From Cytophagaceae bacterium (GTDB taxonomy: Bacteria; Bacteroidota; Bacteroidia; Cytophagales; Cytophagaceae), in assembly GCA_025455005.1 (NCBI GenBank), contig JALONH010000019.1, positions 1 to 54,531 on the forward strand: a stretch of 54,531 nucleotides of DNA. The letters run 5' to 3'. Every line of letters begins with the position of its first letter. The stretch's first letter is position 1. The translations under genes were made by a program, and so were the position numbers. The notes below the pieces were generated by a model, which saw only the letters and a list, made by a program, of their open reading frames with translations, did not search any database and was not told the origin of the DNA. This document shows positions 26,928-35,194 of the stretch, piece by piece.

Positions 26928-27392
26928 CTATCGGAGGATACTTTTTCTTAATTGCATGATGATACCAAAATGCAATCCCTCGTGGTAATTATTAAATTGT
27001 CCAGCTGCATCAAAAGATGTTAATGTAAATCCCGTCACTGTAGTATACGGTTGGTAAGTAGTAAATTTATTTTCCACTACATCTTTTTTCAGCTGGTGTA
27101 CTTGAGAAGTTAAAAGATCTTCTACATCCCGTATTTGTTCCGGTGTAACGATGGTTTGTGGTATAGAACCTGTTTTAAAAACAAACACTTGTTCTTTTGA
27201 TACTCCCATTTCTAGATTTGACAGACTATAGAGTAATGCTTGCTGTGTTACGAGAATATGACCAACATGCCAAATGATATTATTTTTACTACCATTGGGA
27301 ATCGTATTCAATTGTTCAGGAGATAAGTCTTTCATAAAGTCGACATAATTCTGTCGGTTTCTTTCCCAAATGGCAATCCATATATGTTCCAT
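26928..27392 (-). CDS. DinB-family (four-helix, metal-binding) protein
   Basis: A 154-residue protein of the DinB/YfiT-like four-helix superfamily. Conserved histidines are visible in IIWHVGHILVTQQALL (about residues 38-53) and NNYHEGLHFGIIMQLR (about 134-149), the expected three-His metal site. These cytoplasmic enzymes include thiol-dependent transferases; the specific activity is unknown. It lies 20 bp downstream of the SRPBCC gene on the same strand and the two are probably an operon, a combination seen in other genomes. Confidence 0.85.
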   Translation of the reverse strand: MEHIWIAIWERNRQNYVDFMKDLSPEQLNTIPNGSKNNIIWHVGHILVTQQALLYSLSNLEMGVSKEQVFVFKTGSIPQTIVTPEQIRDVEDLLTSQVHQLKKDVVENKFTTYQPYTTVTGFTLTSFDAAGQFNNYHEGLHFGIIMQLRKSILR

Positions 27393-27412
27393 ATTATTAT
27401 AACTACTATCAG

Positions 27413-27817
27413 TTATTTACTTAGTTCGCAATAGCGTTTAAATTGGTTTAAAATAGAAAGCCAACCTGCTTCTTGTAATTCTATGGAATGAACCGTTTCC
27501 GGTTCAAAGATTTCTATAATGTGCGTACTGTGTGCATCTCCTGAAAAAAGAACCTCTACTTTTCTACCATCTAGTATGGTATAAGTTATCTTTTGTAATG
27601 GAATAATATCGGTATAGGTGCCCTCGAAATCAAATGCAACACTGCCATCTTTAGCTGCCATAGTGTAAGAAAACGTGGCTCCGATTTCTAAGGGATTTTT
27701 TGCAATAGGACAATGCCAATCGTCTGATGCAAAGTTCCAATGGATAACATGGTTAGGTGTTGTCCAATACAACCAAACTATTTCTACAGGAGCTTTTATT
27801 TGGGTTTGTATTTTAAT
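27413..27817 (-). CDS. SRPBCC/AHSA1-domain protein, possible ATT start
   Basis: A protein of about 134 residues of the START-like AHSA1 family (polyketide-cyclase-like fold). HWNFASDDWHCP, GGTFSYTM-type GATFSYTMAAKDGS and FDFEGTYTDIIPLQKITYT are family blocks, and WLSILNQFKRYCE is the C-terminal helix. The first canonical start codon in frame is TTG at 27772, which would delete the first beta strand. Codons upstream of it read IKIQTQIKAPVEIVWLYWTTP, the normal N-terminus of the family. No ATG, GTG or TTG occurs there before an in-frame stop; the codon at the right place is ATT at 27817, preceded by AAAGGA. Either ATT is the start, or a start was lost in the two seven-base A runs just upstream. 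Confidence 0.7.
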   Translation of the reverse strand: MKIQTQIKAPVEIVWLYWTTPNHVIHWNFASDDWHCPIAKNPLEIGATFSYTMAAKDGSVAFDFEGTYTDIIPLQKITYTILDGRKVEVLFSGDAHSTHIIEIFEPETVHSIELQEAGWLSILNQFKRYCELSK

Positions 27818-28015
27818 AGGTGTCCTTTTTTTATTTTTTTACAATACTAGGGTTTTTCATTCAATAGTACATCAAAGTCGAAAATTTGTACTTTTTCAAT
27901 AAATACAATGAATATTGAATCGATTATTGTATCTATCTAATAAATATTAAATTATTGATTTTCAATTTACATTTGTACATGCGAATATACAGTTATATAC
28001 ATTAAAAGTATTTTT

Positions 28016-28023
28016 TACCTTTG
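28016..28023 (+). promoter_or_regulatory. Candidate -7 box for the sucA operon
   Basis: TACCTTTG matches TAnnTTTG and lies 22 bp before the sucA ATG at 28046. No TTTG is found at the -33 position. Confidence 0.55.
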
Positions 28024-28045
28024 TACCACGAATCTTATAAAAAAC

Positions 28046-30835
28046 ATGGATAAATATTCTTATGTCGCGAATGCACACGTTTCGTACATCGATGAAATGT
28101 ACCAAGCGTATCGCTCCAATCCCGAATCTGTAGACCTTACTTGGCAAAAATTCTTTGAAGGATACGAATTCTCTCTTCAAAAATATGGTGAAACGGGTAA
28201 ACCATCGACAAACGGTTCCGGAAATGGCGTAGCGGCTACAGCCTCTACTCCTGCCTCTACTGTTTCTGAAAAAGAAGTACGGGTACATTATCTGATTCAT
28301 GCCTACCGTTCTAGAGCACACCTTCGTTCCAAAACGAATCCGGTGCGTACCCGCAAAGACCGCAAAGCGTTATTAGAATTGGCTGATTTTGGATTAAGTG
28401 ATGCGGACTTAAGCACCACGTTTCTTGCGGGAAACGAATTGGGCATAGGCCCTGCACCGTTGAAAACCATTATCGACACCTTAAAAGCTCGGTACGAAGA
28501 CACCATTGGTTTCGAATATATGTATATCCGAAACCCGGAAAAGTTAGCTTGGTTGCGCAATAAAATTGAAAAAGAAAGTTTTAATCCCAGTATTGAAGAG
28601 AAAAAACGTATTCTTAAAAAACTGAATGAAGCTGTTGTTTTTGAAAACTTTTTGCATACTAAATATGTAGGTCAAAAACGATTTTCCTTAGAAGGCGGGG
28701 AAACCACTATACCTGCGTTATACGAGATGATGGACAAACTAGGCGAACAAGGAGCAGAAGAAGTTGTCATCGGTATGGCGCACCGCGGTCGTCTCAACGT
28801 TTTGGCCAATATCATGGGCAAAACCTATGAACAAATATTCAATGAATTTGAAGGCAATGTAAAAGCCGATCAAACCATGGGCGACGGAGACGTGAAATAC
28901 CACATGGGATACTCGTCCGAAGTGGTGATGCCTTCCGGCGCAAAATTAAATTTAAAACTTATTCCTAATCCCTCTCACTTAGAAGCCGTAGATCCGGTTG
29001 TGTTAGGTTTTGTTCGGGCTAAAGGTGACCGGTTATATGGATATGATTATCATAAAGTAGTACCGGTTCTCATCCACGGAGATGCGGCTGTTGCGGGACA
29101 AGGTATTGTATACGAAATTGTTCAAATGTGTAAACTCAACGGTTTCCAAACCGGTGGAACAATACACTTTGTGATTAACAACCAAGTAGGTTTCACAACC
29201 GACTTTGAAGATGCGCGTTCGTCGATATACTGTACGGATATAGCTAAAATAGTAGACGCTCCGGTGTTACACGTTAATGGAGATGATCCGGAAGCAGTAG
29301 TATATTGTATGCGTTTAGCGGCAGAGTATCGTCAAAAATTCCAAAGCGATATATTTATCGATATGGTGTGTTACCGTCGCCACGGTCACAACGAATCAGA
29401 TGAGCCTAAATTCACACAGCCTAAATTATATAACGTCATTTCCAGACATCCTAATCCACGAGAAATTTATAATCAAAAATTAATTGAACGTGGGGATGTA
29501 GATGCGCAGATTGCAAAAAATTTAGATAAAGAATTCCGTGATTTACTTCAAGATCGTTTGAATCAAGTGAAACAAACGCCTCTTCCCTATTCTCTTCAAA
29601 AGATGGAGAAAGAATGGTTGGAATTACGTCAAGCGAAGAAAGAGGATTTTGAACAATCTCCGGACACCTCCATATCACAAGAGGTAGTTGAACAAGTTGG
29701 CAAGGCACTCATTACTACTCCAGAAGGTTTCAAGCCGATAAAACAAATCGAAAAATTATTAAAAGATCGTAAAGAACAAATTTTTGATACTAAACAAGTA
29801 ACCTGGGCTACAGCAGAGTTAATGGCTTATGGTTCTTTGTTAATGGAAAAGAAAATTGTTCGGATCACCGGACAAGATGTACAACGCGGCACATTCTCTC
29901 ACCGTCATGCTGTAATCCGTGATGCAGAGACCAATGAACCGTATTTTACATTAAATCATATATCCGATAATCAAAAACGTTTCCGTATATACAACTCTTT
30001 ATTATCTGAATATGGAGTATTAGGTTTTGAATACGGTTATGCGTTAGCTAATCCTAATGCTCTAATTATATGGGAAGCACAGTTTGGTGATTTTGCGAAT
30101 GGTACTCAAGTAATGATTGACCAATTTATCTCCTCCGGGGAAACAAAATGGCAACGTCAGAATGGTATCGTGATGTTATTACCACATGGTTATGAGGGAC
30201 AAGGTCCGGAACACTCTTCCGCGCGTTTAGAGCGTTTCTTAGGTCTTTGTGCCAATTACAACATGATTATAACCAATATTACAACTCCGGCTAATTTCTT
30301 CCATGCATTACGCAGACAGGTGAAATGGGAATTTAGAAAACCGATGGTGAACATGGCGCCAAAATCTTTATTGCGTCATCCATTAGTCGTGTCTGATGTT
30401 AGCGAACTTACTTCCGGAACATTCCAAGAAGTCTTAGATGACAAGCAGGTAGACGCTAAAAAGGTAAAACGTGTCTTGTTCTGTAGTGGTAAAGTATATT
30501 ACGATTTATTAGAAGAACAACAAAAATCAAAGCGTACGGATATTGCCATTGTACGGGTTGAACAGTTGTATCCATTCCCGGAAAAACAATTAGACGTTAT
30601 CTTCCAAAAATATCCTAAAGCCGAAATGGTGTGGGTTCAAGAAGAGCCGTACAACATGGGTGCTTGGGGGTACATCTTACGACGCATGTATTTAGTTGGT
30701 AAACAACTGGAAGTAGTGGCCCGCTTAGAAGCATCGTCTCCGGCAGTGGGTTATTTAAAACTACACAACGAAACACAAGCTGATTTAGTAAAACGCTCGT
30801 TTGCAGACAAAATTGAAAAAATGAGTGCTCGTTAA
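28046..30835 (+). CDS. sucA: 2-oxoglutarate dehydrogenase E1 component
   Basis: A 929-residue thiamine-diphosphate-dependent E1 subunit, the usual length for the family. It decarboxylates 2-oxoglutarate and passes the succinyl group to the lipoyl domain of E2. The N-terminal peptide SYIDEMYQAYRSNPESVDLTW (residues about 13-33) is typical. GMAHRGRLNVLANIMGK, the HGDAAVAGQGIVYE block, and the ThDP-binding region with ADGDVKYHMGY-type GDGDVKYHMGYSSE and HVNGDDPEAV are clear, as is the C-terminal VQEEPYNMGAWGYI. Residues about 50-75 are a low-complexity linker. The E2 gene follows after 38 bp and E3 after that, giving a complete sucA-sucB-lpdA operon of the TCA cycle. Confidence 0.97.
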   Translation: MDKYSYVANAHVSYIDEMYQAYRSNPESVDLTWQKFFEGYEFSLQKYGETGKPSTNGSGNGVAATASTPASTVSEKEVRVHYLIHAYRSRAHLRSKTNPVRTRKDRKALLELADFGLSDADLSTTFLAGNELGIGPAPLKTIIDTLKARYEDTIGFEYMYIRNPEKLAWLRNKIEKESFNPSIEEKKRILKKLNEAVVFENFLHTKYVGQKRFSLEGGETTIPALYEMMDKLGEQGAEEVVIGMAHRGRLNVLANIMGKTYEQIFNEFEGNVKADQTMGDGDVKYHMGYSSEVVMPSGAKLNLKLIPNPSHLEAVDPVVLGFVRAKGDRLYGYDYHKVVPVLIHGDAAVAGQGIVYEIVQMCKLNGFQTGGTIHFVINNQVGFTTDFEDARSSIYCTDIAKIVDAPVLHVNGDDPEAVVYCMRLAAEYRQKFQSDIFIDMVCYRRHGHNESDEPKFTQPKLYNVISRHPNPREIYNQKLIERGDVDAQIAKNLDKEFRDLLQDRLNQVKQTPLPYSLQKMEKEWLELRQAKKEDFEQSPDTSISQEVVEQVGKALITTPEGFKPIKQIEKLLKDRKEQIFDTKQVTWATAELMAYGSLLMEKKIVRITGQDVQRGTFSHRHAVIRDAETNEPYFTLNHISDNQKRFRIYNSLLSEYGVLGFEYGYALANPNALIIWEAQFGDFANGTQVMIDQFISSGETKWQRQNGIVMLLPHGYEGQGPEHSSARLERFLGLCANYNMIITNITTPANFFHALRRQVKWEFRKPMVNMAPKSLLRHPLVVSDVSELTSGTFQEVLDDKQVDAKKVKRVLFCSGKVYYDLLEEQQKSKRTDIAIVRVEQLYPFPEKQLDVIFQKYPKAEMVWVQEEPYNMGAWGYILRRMYLVGKQLEVVARLEASSPAVGYLKLHNETQADLVKRSFADKIEKMSAR

Positions 30836-30873
30836 TATTCAATTTACACAATACGAAATAAAAGCAAAACAAT

Positions 30874-32373
30874 ATGGCATTAGAGATAAAAGTTCCTGCA
30901 GTAGCAGAATCCATCAACGAAGTAACCATTGGTCGATGGGCAAAAAAAGAGGGTGAAACCGTACAAAAAGACGAATTGATTTGTGAAATCGAATCGGATA
31001 AAGCTACTTTCGAATTGATGGCAGAAGCCGGTGGTGTACTACGAATTAAAGTAGCAGAAGGCGCTACCGTTGCCATAGGCACCGTGATATGTGTAATCGA
31101 AGAAGGGAATGCTACCGCCGCACCTACAGTGACTCCTACAACGACGGCTGCTCCGACACCTACCGCTAGCGGCACTCCTATAGAGATGAAAATACCGGCA
31201 GTAGCAGAATCAATTAACGAAGTTACTATAGGTACGATATCCGTAAAATCCGGGGATAGTATCCAACAAGAGGACTTAATTTTAGAAATTGAATCCGATA
31301 AAGCCACATTCGAATTACGAGCAGAAGTAAGTGGTAAAATTGAACTATTGGTACAACAAGGTCAAACCGTTGCTGTTGGTGCCACAGTATGTAAAATCAC
31401 ACCAGGAGCCGCAGGAAGCGCACCGGCTGCAGCACCTTCAGTAGCTGCACCATCGGTAGCAAGCGGAAGTAATTCTAATTATGCCAGTGGGCACGCTTCT
31501 CCGGCGGCAGGTAAAATATTAGCTGAAAAAGGAATCGATCCTCAAGCCGTTGCCGGAACCGGCAAAGATGGTCGCATTACGAAAGAGGATGCTGCTAAAG
31601 CACAAGCTCAAGCGCCAAAAGCAGCACCGGCCGCAGCTGCAACTGCACCTGTAGCTAAAGCAGCATCGGGAACACGGGAAGATAATCGTCAAAAAATGAC
31701 GAACCTTAGGAAGACAATATCCCGTCGTTTGGTAGCCGTTAAAAATGAAACAGCCATGTTGACTACGTTTAACGAAGTGGACATGAAGCCGGTCATGGAT
31801 ATGCGGTCAAAATACAAAGATACCTTTAAAGAAAAATACGGAGTAGGTCTTGGCTTTATGTCTTTCTTCACGAAAGCCGTAACGATGGCCTTACAAGAAT
31901 TCCCTGCTGTCAATGCTTACATAGATGGGGATGATATTGTTTACCACAATTATTGTGATGTTTCGGTTGCCGTATCTACACCAAAAGGCTTAGTAGTTCC
32001 TGTGATTCGTAACGCAGAGCAAATGGGCTTCCATGAAATTGAAGCCGAAATCGTACGATTAGCGACACGTGCACGGGATGGCAAATTAAGTATAGATGAA
32101 ATGTCCGGTGGAACATTTACCATTACAAATGGAGGGATATTCGGTTCGATGTTATCTACCCCTATTATCAATGCGCCACAATCGGCAATTTTAGGGATGC
32201 ATAACATAGTAGAACGTCCTGTTGCCTTGAATGGCCAAGTTGTTATTCGTCCTATTATGTATGTGGCATTATCTTATGACCACCGCATTATTGACGGTAA
32301 AGAATCCGTAGGTTTCTTGGTAAGAGTGAAACAATTATTAGAGGACCCTTCTAGATTACTACTTGGTGTTTAA
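30874..32373 (+). CDS. sucB: 2-oxoglutarate dehydrogenase E2 component with two lipoyl domains
   Basis: A 499-residue dihydrolipoyl succinyltransferase. Two lipoyl domains are present (about residues 2-76 and 103-177), each with the lipoylation motif [11 protein letters not shown] (Lys43 and Lys143). They are followed by an Ala/Pro-rich linker, a peripheral-subunit-binding domain (about 207-245; [28 protein letters not shown]) and the catalytic domain (about 275-499) with SYDHRIIDG (His470, Asp474). E. coli SucB has one lipoyl domain, so the double arrangement is notable. The E1 gene is 38 bp upstream. Confidence 0.96.
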   Translation: MALEIKVPAVAESINEVTIGRWAKKEGETVQKDELICEIESDKATFELMAEAGGVLRIKVAEGATVAIGTVICVIEEGNATAAPTVTPTTTAAPTPTASGTPIEMKIPAVAESINEVTIGTISVKSGDSIQQEDLILEIESDKATFELRAEVSGKIELLVQQGQTVAVGATVCKITPGAAGSAPAAAPSVAAPSVASGSNSNYASGHASPAAGKILAEKGIDPQAVAGTGKDGRITKEDAAKAQAQAPKAAPAAAATAPVAKAASGTREDNRQKMTNLRKTISRRLVAVKNETAMLTTFNEVDMKPVMDMRSKYKDTFKEKYGVGLGFMSFFTKAVTMALQEFPAVNAYIDGDDIVYHNYCDVSVAVSTPKGLVVPVIRNAEQMGFHEIEAEIVRLATRARDGKLSIDEMSGGTFTITNGGIFGSMLSTPIINAPQSAILGMHNIVERPVALNGQVVIRPIMYVALSYDHRIIDGKESVGFLVRVKQLLEDPSRLLLGV

Positions 32374-32381
32374 TGTTCAAC

Positions 32382-32428
32382 GTCTAAAGTATGAGAAAAG
32401 AAACTTTAGACATGGACATACTTTAAAC
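32382..32428 (+). promoter_or_regulatory. Alternative hairpins in the sucB-lpdA gap
   Basis: GTCTAAAGT (32382-32390) pairs perfectly with ACTTTAGAC (32403-32411). The longer GTCTAAAGTATG (32382-32393) can instead pair with CATACTTTAAAC (32417-32428), 11 of 12 bases. The two folds exclude each other. The 79-bp gap may therefore hold a folding switch, an mRNA-processing site, or chance repeats of CTTTAAAC. Confidence 0.4.
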
Positions 32429-32452
32429 CTTTAACTATAAACTTTAAACTTT

Positions 32453-33856
32453 ATGCAATACGACGTAGTAGTAATCGGTTCCGGACCCGGAGGTTATGTA
32501 GCAGCCATCCGCTGTGCACAATTGGGGATGAAAACCGCATTAATTGAAAAATATTCTACACTGGGGGGGACCTGCTTGAATGTAGGTTGTATCCCTTCGA
32601 AAGCGATGTTGGACTCTTCCGAACATTATTACAATGCGACACATACCTTTAAAGAACATGGTATAGATGTCAAAGACGTTCAAGCAAATTTGAAACAAAT
32701 GATTGCCCGCAAAGCCGGAGTGGTGAAACAAACCTGTGATGGAATAGTGTACTTAATGAAGAAAAACAAAATTGATGTACACACGGGAGTTGGTTCCTTT
32801 TTAGATAAAAACACTATCAAAGTAACAGCCGCTGATGGGAGCGTTAAAGAATTAAAAACGACTAAAACCATTATCGCAACGGGTTCAAAACCGTCTACTT
32901 TGCCTACTGTTCCGGTAGATAAAAAACGAATCATTACATCAACGGAAGCATTAGAAATGACCGAAATTCCTAAACATATGGTGGTCATTGGCGGTGGGGT
33001 TATCGGAATGGAATTAGGATCTGTTTATGCCCGATTAGGATCTAAAATAACTGTTATTGAATATTTTGATTCTTTAATCCCAAGCATGGATAAAGCGTTA
33101 GGAAAAGAACTTCAAAAAGTGTTAAAGTCTCATTTAGGATTTGAATTTTTATTCCAGCACAAGGTGACCGGTGCAACCGTAAAAGGAAAAGAAGTCACGG
33201 TAACGGCGGAAGACAAAGAAGGGAAAACAGTAGAAGTAAAAGCCGATTATGTATTAGTCTCCACCGGTCGTAAGGCTTACACAGAAGGATTAGGATTAGA
33301 AGCATTAGGTATACAAGTAGACGAACGTGGACGTATTCCGGTTGACGCACATTTGCAAACTGCTGTGCCCAATATATTTGCTATAGGGGATGTGGTGCAG
33401 GGAGCTATGTTAGCGCATAAAGCAGAAGAAGAAGGCGTTTTTGTAGCTGAATATATGGCCGGACAAAAACCACACATTAACTATAACCTAATACCGGGGG
33501 TGGTGTATACATGGCCGGAAGTAGCGGCAGTAGGCTATACAGAAGAACAATTAAAACAACAAGGCGTTGCCTATAAAGTAGGTAACTTCCCTTTCAAAGC
33601 CTCCGGTAGAGCCCGTGCCAGTATGGATACCGATGGTTTTGTAAAAGTATTAGCGGACAAAGCCACGGATGAAATCTTAGGCGTTCATATGATTGGACCA
33701 CGTGTAGCGGATATGATAGCAGAAGCTGTAGTAGCTATGGAATACAGAGCCTCTGCTGAAGACATATCCCGTATGTCCCATGCACACCCTACGTTTACGG
33801 AGTCTTTCAAGGAAGCTTGTTTAGCTGCAACTGAAAACCGAGCGATTCATATTTAA
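32453..33856 (+). CDS. lpdA: Dihydrolipoyl dehydrogenase (E3)
   Basis: A 467-residue FAD-dependent E3 that reoxidises dihydrolipoamide with NAD+. VVVIGSGPGGYVAAIRCAQ is the FAD-binding fold, GGTCLNVGCIPSK carries the redox disulfide Cys41-Cys46, MVVIGGGVIGMELGSVYARLG is the NAD-binding fold, and SHAHPTFTES holds the catalytic His445. It is the last gene of the sucA-sucB-lpdA operon and can also serve pyruvate dehydrogenase. A strong terminator lies 150 bp downstream. Confidence 0.97.
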   Translation: MQYDVVVIGSGPGGYVAAIRCAQLGMKTALIEKYSTLGGTCLNVGCIPSKAMLDSSEHYYNATHTFKEHGIDVKDVQANLKQMIARKAGVVKQTCDGIVYLMKKNKIDVHTGVGSFLDKNTIKVTAADGSVKELKTTKTIIATGSKPSTLPTVPVDKKRIITSTEALEMTEIPKHMVVIGGGVIGMELGSVYARLGSKITVIEYFDSLIPSMDKALGKELQKVLKSHLGFEFLFQHKVTGATVKGKEVTVTAEDKEGKTVEVKADYVLVSTGRKAYTEGLGLEALGIQVDERGRIPVDAHLQTAVPNIFAIGDVVQGAMLAHKAEEEGVFVAEYMAGQKPHINYNLIPGVVYTWPEVAAVGYTEEQLKQQGVAYKVGNFPFKASGRARASMDTDGFVKVLADKATDEILGVHMIGPRVADMIAEAVVAMEYRASAEDISRMSHAHPTFTESFKEACLAATENRAIHI

Positions 33857-34007
33857 TACTCGTTTGTTCCAATACTTCCAATGATTCGTTAAGGAAGAAT
33901 AATCCTTACGTTGTAAACGGTATAGATAATTATGGGTTCTATAAGAAGCCCATTAGTTAATGAACTACCGTAAGGTAGGAGTTAAGAACACGACATAGCA
34001 TTCTTTT

Positions 34008-34040
34008 AAAGCCATGATGTTTCCTTCATGGCTTTTTACA
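34008..34040 (+). terminator. Intrinsic terminator after the sucA-sucB-lpdA operon
   Basis: AAAGCCATGA (34008-34017) pairs perfectly with TCATGGCTTT (34026-34035) across an 8-base loop, followed by a T run. A smaller hairpin CTACC-GTAA-GGTAG lies upstream at 33966-33978. The rest of the 280-bp gap between lpdA and the next gene shows no gene. Confidence 0.85.
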
Positions 34041-34086
34041 TTTTTGAGAAGTATAGTTTACAAACTGTATACATCTTTTTTCAATT

Positions 34087-34118
34087 CTTGTAGTTTTATT
34101 ACTTAAATCTTACTTTTG
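34087..34118 (+). promoter_or_regulatory. Candidate promoter for the regulator-like gene
   Basis: CTTG at 34087-34090 (TTTG consensus) and TACTTTTG at 34111-34118 (TAnnTTTG) are 20 bp apart, the spacing seen in the tRNA-fMet promoter in this window. The ATG at 34137 follows 18 bp later; a TTG at 34116 lies inside the -7 box and is unlikely as a start. Confidence 0.6.
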
Positions 34119-34136
34119 TATACTAGGTTAGTTTTT

Positions 34137-34724
34137 ATGAATCTATTTATAGTTGATTTAGATAAAGACTATACTTCGTTACTACAAGCCTTTTTTACCA
34201 AGAAACATTCAACTGTCCACTTTTTTGACGATGCCTCCACAGCTATGGATCATCTGCATGAAAAGCCGAATATTCTTATATTAAACGTAGGCATCGTACG
34301 AGTATGTCCATTAGAATTTATTCGTGGAGTGCGTGCACTCGTCCCGAATATTTGTATCATCGTATTAATACAAAGCCATCAAGATATGCCCAAAGACCCG
34401 GCGTGTATAGAACTGATTGATGACTTTTTATTAAAAGACGAACTCATTTTGTTTCGCTTAGAATTGTTTTGGCGGAATTACATAATTAAAAAAAATCAAG
34501 CCGGGCTGAATCAATATTTAGAACAAAAAATTAAAGCTTTTGAAACAGAAGAGCGAATTGCGTTGAACGAGACGGTATTAGAAAACATGGACTTTAATGC
34601 AATACAACGCAGTGTTATACGACAATATCTCTCCTACTATGAGAATAATGTAGTAGAAGTAGCTCAAAAGTTAAAAATAGGTAAGTCTACTTTGTATCGA
34701 TTAATGAAAGAGAAAAAATGGTAA
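34137..34724 (+). CDS. Atypical response-regulator-like protein with Fis-type helix-turn-helix
   Basis: A 195-residue protein with a receiver-like N-terminal domain (about residues 1-115) and a C-terminal Fis-type HTH (about 155-195: EVAQKLKIGKSTLYRLMKE), the DNA-binding unit also found at the end of NtrC-class activators. No sigma-54 AAA domain is present. The receiver keeps acidic Asp7/Asp9 (IVDLDKDY) and a Lys after FLL, but the phosphorylation site is Asn50 (NILILNVGI) instead of Asp. It may thus work without phosphorylation. No kinase gene is adjacent. The DUF2141 gene 22 bp downstream has its own -7 box within this gene's end. Confidence 0.8.
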   Translation: MNLFIVDLDKDYTSLLQAFFTKKHSTVHFFDDASTAMDHLHEKPNILILNVGIVRVCPLEFIRGVRALVPNICIIVLIQSHQDMPKDPACIELIDDFLLKDELILFRLELFWRNYIIKKNQAGLNQYLEQKIKAFETEERIALNETVLENMDFNAIQRSVIRQYLSYYENNVVEVAQKLKIGKSTLYRLMKEKKW

Positions 34725-34732
34725 TATTTTTG
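34725..34732 (+). promoter_or_regulatory. Candidate -7 box for the DUF2141 gene
   Basis: TATTTTTG matches TAnnTTTG and overlaps the last base-pair of the stop region of the preceding gene, 14 bp before the ATG at 34747. It suggests separate transcription of the two genes. Confidence 0.4.
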
Positions 34733-34746
34733 TGTATATTGGTAAT

Positions 34747-35175
34747 ATGTATATGCGGTTTTCTACGATTTTCTTTCTTCTATTAATCTCTTACTGGACT
34801 CTTGGTCAATCGTGTGCATTGACAGTAATCGTAACCGGTTTTAAAACCAATAGCGGAAAAGCCATGTTGGCCCTTCATCATAAACCAGAAGCGTTCCCAA
34901 ACAAAGATGCTTCCGCGTATACCCGTATAACGGCTACCATACAAAACAATACTGCTACCTTTGTATTAAGCCAAATACCTTATGGTACTTATGCTATAGC
35001 CGTATTTCACGATGAGAATAATAATAATAAACTAGACTTTAGTTTAATCGGGTACCCCTCAGAAAAATTCGGCTTTTCCAATAATGCCAAAGTGACCTTT
35101 GCTCCGCCTAAGTGGGATGAAGCTAAAATAATGTTACAAAGCCCTACGCTTCGACATAGTATTGTATTACAGTAA
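34747..35175 (+). CDS. DUF2141 domain secreted protein
   Basis: A 142-residue protein with a signal peptide (cleavage near TLGQS, residue 21) and one DUF2141 domain: SCALTVIVTGFKTNSGKAML, then VLSQIPYGTYAIAVFHDENNNNKLDF (about residues 78-103) and PSEKFGFSNNA. The DENNNNKLD stretch is the family's acidic, possibly Ca-binding loop. Role unknown; common in Bacteroidota envelopes. A GTG at 34732 and an ATG at 34753 are alternative starts. Confidence 0.88.
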   Translation: MYMRFSTIFFLLLISYWTLGQSCALTVIVTGFKTNSGKAMLALHHKPEAFPNKDASAYTRITATIQNNTATFVLSQIPYGTYAIAVFHDENNNNKLDFSLIGYPSEKFGFSNNAKVTFAPPKWDEAKIMLQSPTLRHSIVLQ

Positions 35176-35194
35176 AAAGACTGTAGCGTATTTT

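Noticed and set aside
30615-31307. 230-codon antisense frame over the sucA-sucB junction
   Set aside because: It crosses two unmistakable genes and mirrors the lipoyl and Ala/Pro linker composition.
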